Shown here in pieces: positions 62,001 to 64,000 of a stretch of DNA of 64,000 nt (within the stretch, counting starts at the first letter, position 1; every line of letters begins with the position of its first letter). The notes beneath the pieces are model-generated. The model had not been told where the DNA came from and searched no databases. It worked only from the letters and a program-made list of their open reading frames with translations. This stretch comes from Metellina segmentata. Lineage: Eukaryota; Arthropoda; Arachnida; Araneae; Tetragnathidae. A program made the translations under genes and the position numbers. The DNA lies in contig OX375879.1 in the NCBI GenBank assembly GCA_947359465.1, positions 95,614,271 to 95,678,270 of the forward strand. Direction: 5' to 3'.

Positions 62001-62936
62001 AAAATTGTTATAGGTCTTGAACATCTTGGTTTTAAAGTTGGGTACATCATCAGTGACAATAATGCTATTAATCGCAAAGCTGTTTCTTTTTTTGCTTCCC
62101 CACCCAAATTGAGTATTTGTTATAATCATCCTGCTGACCCTTCAAAACCATTGTTTTCCATTATTGAACCTGTCCACATTCTGAAATGTATTAGAAATAA
62201 TTGGCTAAACCAAAAAAAATTGTGGACAATGTATGTTTTATCCAATGTTTTACCAATTGGACAATAATTTATCGAATGCGGAACAAATCACAGAAAGATT
62301 AAAATCTGCCTCTCTCTTAACACTAAAACAGCTTCATGAAATTGAATCAAATGCTATTGTAAAATATGCTGATACACAAACAGCATTGTATCACACAACG
62401 CGTGCAATAATAGAACTAACAACTTATTGTATAGAAGAGTTAAATTTTTAGTATATATTAACTGCAAACTGATTAATTAGAAGACTGTTTTGGCAGTTAT
62501 CGCCAGCTAGCAGGTGCCCAGTATAATATAAATTTGACAGAATTCTTTAAAACTGAAAAAAAATTAGAATTATATCTCTTCTTCCATTATGGTTAAGCTA
62601 AAAAAAAATGGTGAAATTGATATTGGTATTTCAGATGTGAAAGATGTAGTTGAAGTTGAAAATTTGGGAGAATAAATTCAATTTTTGGGTAAAATTAATG
62701 TTTGTAACTCTGATATTTCTGACTTGAATGACACTATTCTTGCTATTGTGTTTGTAGCTGGCTATTGTGTTCATTCTCTTTCAAAAACCATCAACTGTTT
62801 ATCTTGTAAAGCTCAATTATCTGTTGATAGAGAACTTGAATTAAGTTCATGTTATGCTTTGATCAAAAATCTAGAGCGAGGTGGATTGAAGTATCCAATT
62901 AATGATGTAATTACCAAAGTATATACAATTACATAA
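59037..62936 (+). pseudogene. P-element-like THAP transposase relic
   Basis: Exon 1 (59037-59186) reads CSVPQLRGNYDEKSQV in one frame, then FSFPSDPELGRKWISAIPRK and DYVLTNNFK in another, followed by donor AAA|GTAAGT. Exon 2 starts after TAATTTTAG at 61038 with VSELHF and, one base out of frame, SSDIRYVAEEFDEKNGRK. Together these are a THAP DNA-binding domain. The second zinc Cys is lost (CSVPQL). Downstream come the catalytic-core phrases DKYVSLLIDEIHLKAFLDYK (first Asp, about 61790-61850), GFKVGYIISDNNAINRKAVS (second Asp, about 62025-62085), CIRNNWLNQK, and the C-terminus to 62936. At least six frameshifts or stops break it. The family is P element/THAP9. Confidence 0.82.
60064..60875 (+). 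mobile_element. Mariner-like relic inside the P-element intron
   Basis: 812 bp, ends CAGGGTGTTCTAAAAGATCC / GGAACTTTTAGGACACCCTG, TA on both sides. Fragments: RIVLFEAYLEYKSHERCKDF (helix-turn-helix side), DSWFQQDVATCHSK (catalytic Asp region), FFLWGYLKNKVYEDNHQT-like frame-broken sequence. The N-terminal and central parts are deleted. Confidence 0.78.
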
Positions 62937-64000
62937 TTGTATCTAAGTTATTATCCACAGACTTTGAAAATTGTTGACTTTCAAAATAAGAGAAATGTTG
63001 TATGTAATATCACGTCAAATGTTTTGAACTCGTCAGAAATTTTCCTGCCAGTTAAAACTTGCGACAAAAGTCAATTCTGAAAAAATCAACAAACATATTT
63101 TTGAAGAACTGATGCAAAAGAATAAATGATTTGTGCTAGTTTTGTCTGCTAAAGATAAAAAAAGGCCTAAAAATCCCAAAATGACAAATTTCCTAAAGAT
63201 AGAAAAATTCAAACTCTAACAAATTTAAAAATTTAATTATTTAAAGGTAACTGTGGATGTTTTTTATTGCAATGTGGTGTTGGCAGATATGCTATGTAAA
63301 TTCATTAAAATGAATATTTTATTGTATTGATTTTTATGCTATTTATTTATGCTATGATAATTTTATGTTTAATAAAGATAATTAAATTTATTTTTCTAGT
63401 GTCCTATTATTTTTTTGCTTTCAGTGAGTGAACTTTAGAAATTCTGAAATAAATTTCTTACCATAGTATTCAATATGTTATCAATAGGGTACATTGGAAA
63501 TGACTGGTTGATATAATTCTATATTAATTTGTTAGCTCAATGATTTCATGTATGATAATAATGTACTAATCACTATATGCTTAAAGTTAATCCATTATTG
63601 GAATTGAATTTTCATGTCAAGTTATATGTATATAGGGCAATTCCACGGTAACTTACATTTAGACAAATATACTGATCTTGAAGTGTAAATATATTAGCAA
63701 AAAATAATAGAAAACAAAATATTTACTTGAATTGTTCAACAAACTAGTAAAAAGCTAAACTTTGATAAGAATGTTATTAATTTACTGATATTTTTATTTT
63801 ATTTTAATTAAATTTACTGTTATAACTTGCGTTACAGTCAAGAGGAATAACAGAAAAGGTTCATGAACATTTGAATAAAATTCTGTTTTGTTCAACATGA
63901 TATAGTTTGAAAAGTATATACATTAATTCTAAAGCCTTTCATAATTGTAGTCATGCAAATTTTTTAAAACTGTCATTCATCAATTAAATTTAATTAAAAA
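62937..64000. other. AT-rich sequence after P-element relic
   Basis: Possible 3' part of the P-like element to about 63400 (AATAAA at 63370). Otherwise no supported feature. Confidence 0.4.

Noticed and set aside
61932..62129. Minus-strand frame in the P-element relic
   Set aside because: It is antisense to the clearly P-like SDNNAINRK region on the plus strand.

Overview
This is eukaryotic DNA: AT-rich, intron-bearing and crowded with transposons. The Tc1/mariner, P-element-like, hAT, Harbinger and Helitron relics together with tRNA-derived SINEs fit an arthropod. The two Tc1 transposase relics look like copies common in spiders, but that is only a family-level impression and no species can be named. 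Nothing points to bacteria, phage or a virus.

Two host genes can be supported, both on the minus strand. The first is a two-exon gene (945-9996). A short exon encodes a signal peptide (9942-9996). It is spliced over a 7.6-kb intron to one long exon (945-2323) encoding a Ser/Thr-rich, mucin-like type I membrane protein of about 477 residues, with about 14 copies of a 15-residue repeat, one membrane helix and a short tail. The second gene (15448 to at least 47254) can be rebuilt as 12 coding exons whose splice phases all agree. It encodes a helical N-terminal part, a 438-residue Ser/Asp/Glu-rich exon, about three ankyrin repeats and a short basic-then-acidic C-terminus. Its 5' end was not found with confidence.

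Almost everything else is mobile DNA, much of it nested. Five copies of a Helitron-like family (A) lie at 2880, 7411, 13181, 51386 and 57644. Three copies of a second family (B) lie at 11306, 15986 and 22332. Both families end in the same array of small stem-loops before CTAG. Harbinger-type elements with TAA or TCA target duplications lie at 5521, 18568, 47719 and 49419; the 47719 copy is broken by a mariner and by the 49419 copy. A Tc1 element at 41647 holds a hAT element with a perfect 8-bp duplication. Two fold-back elements built of CATCGATG palindromes occupy 19358-20675. A 3.2-kb transposon with roughly 590-bp inverted ends lies at 53878-57038. A decayed P-element-like THAP transposase lies at 59037-62936, with a small mariner in its intron. 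An LTR-like sequence occurs three times, and about eight SINE copies or fragments are scattered through the introns.

Layout: 1-10 kb, mucin-like gene with two inverted Helitrons and a palindromic Harbinger pair in its intron; 10-15 kb, intergenic with Helitrons and an LTR-like sequence; 15-47 kb, ankyrin gene with transposon-filled introns; 47-50 kb, nested Harbinger/mariner; 50-58.8 kb, nested Helitrons and the long-inverted-end element; 59-63 kb, P-element relic. No CRISPR array, rRNA gene or functional tRNA gene was seen.
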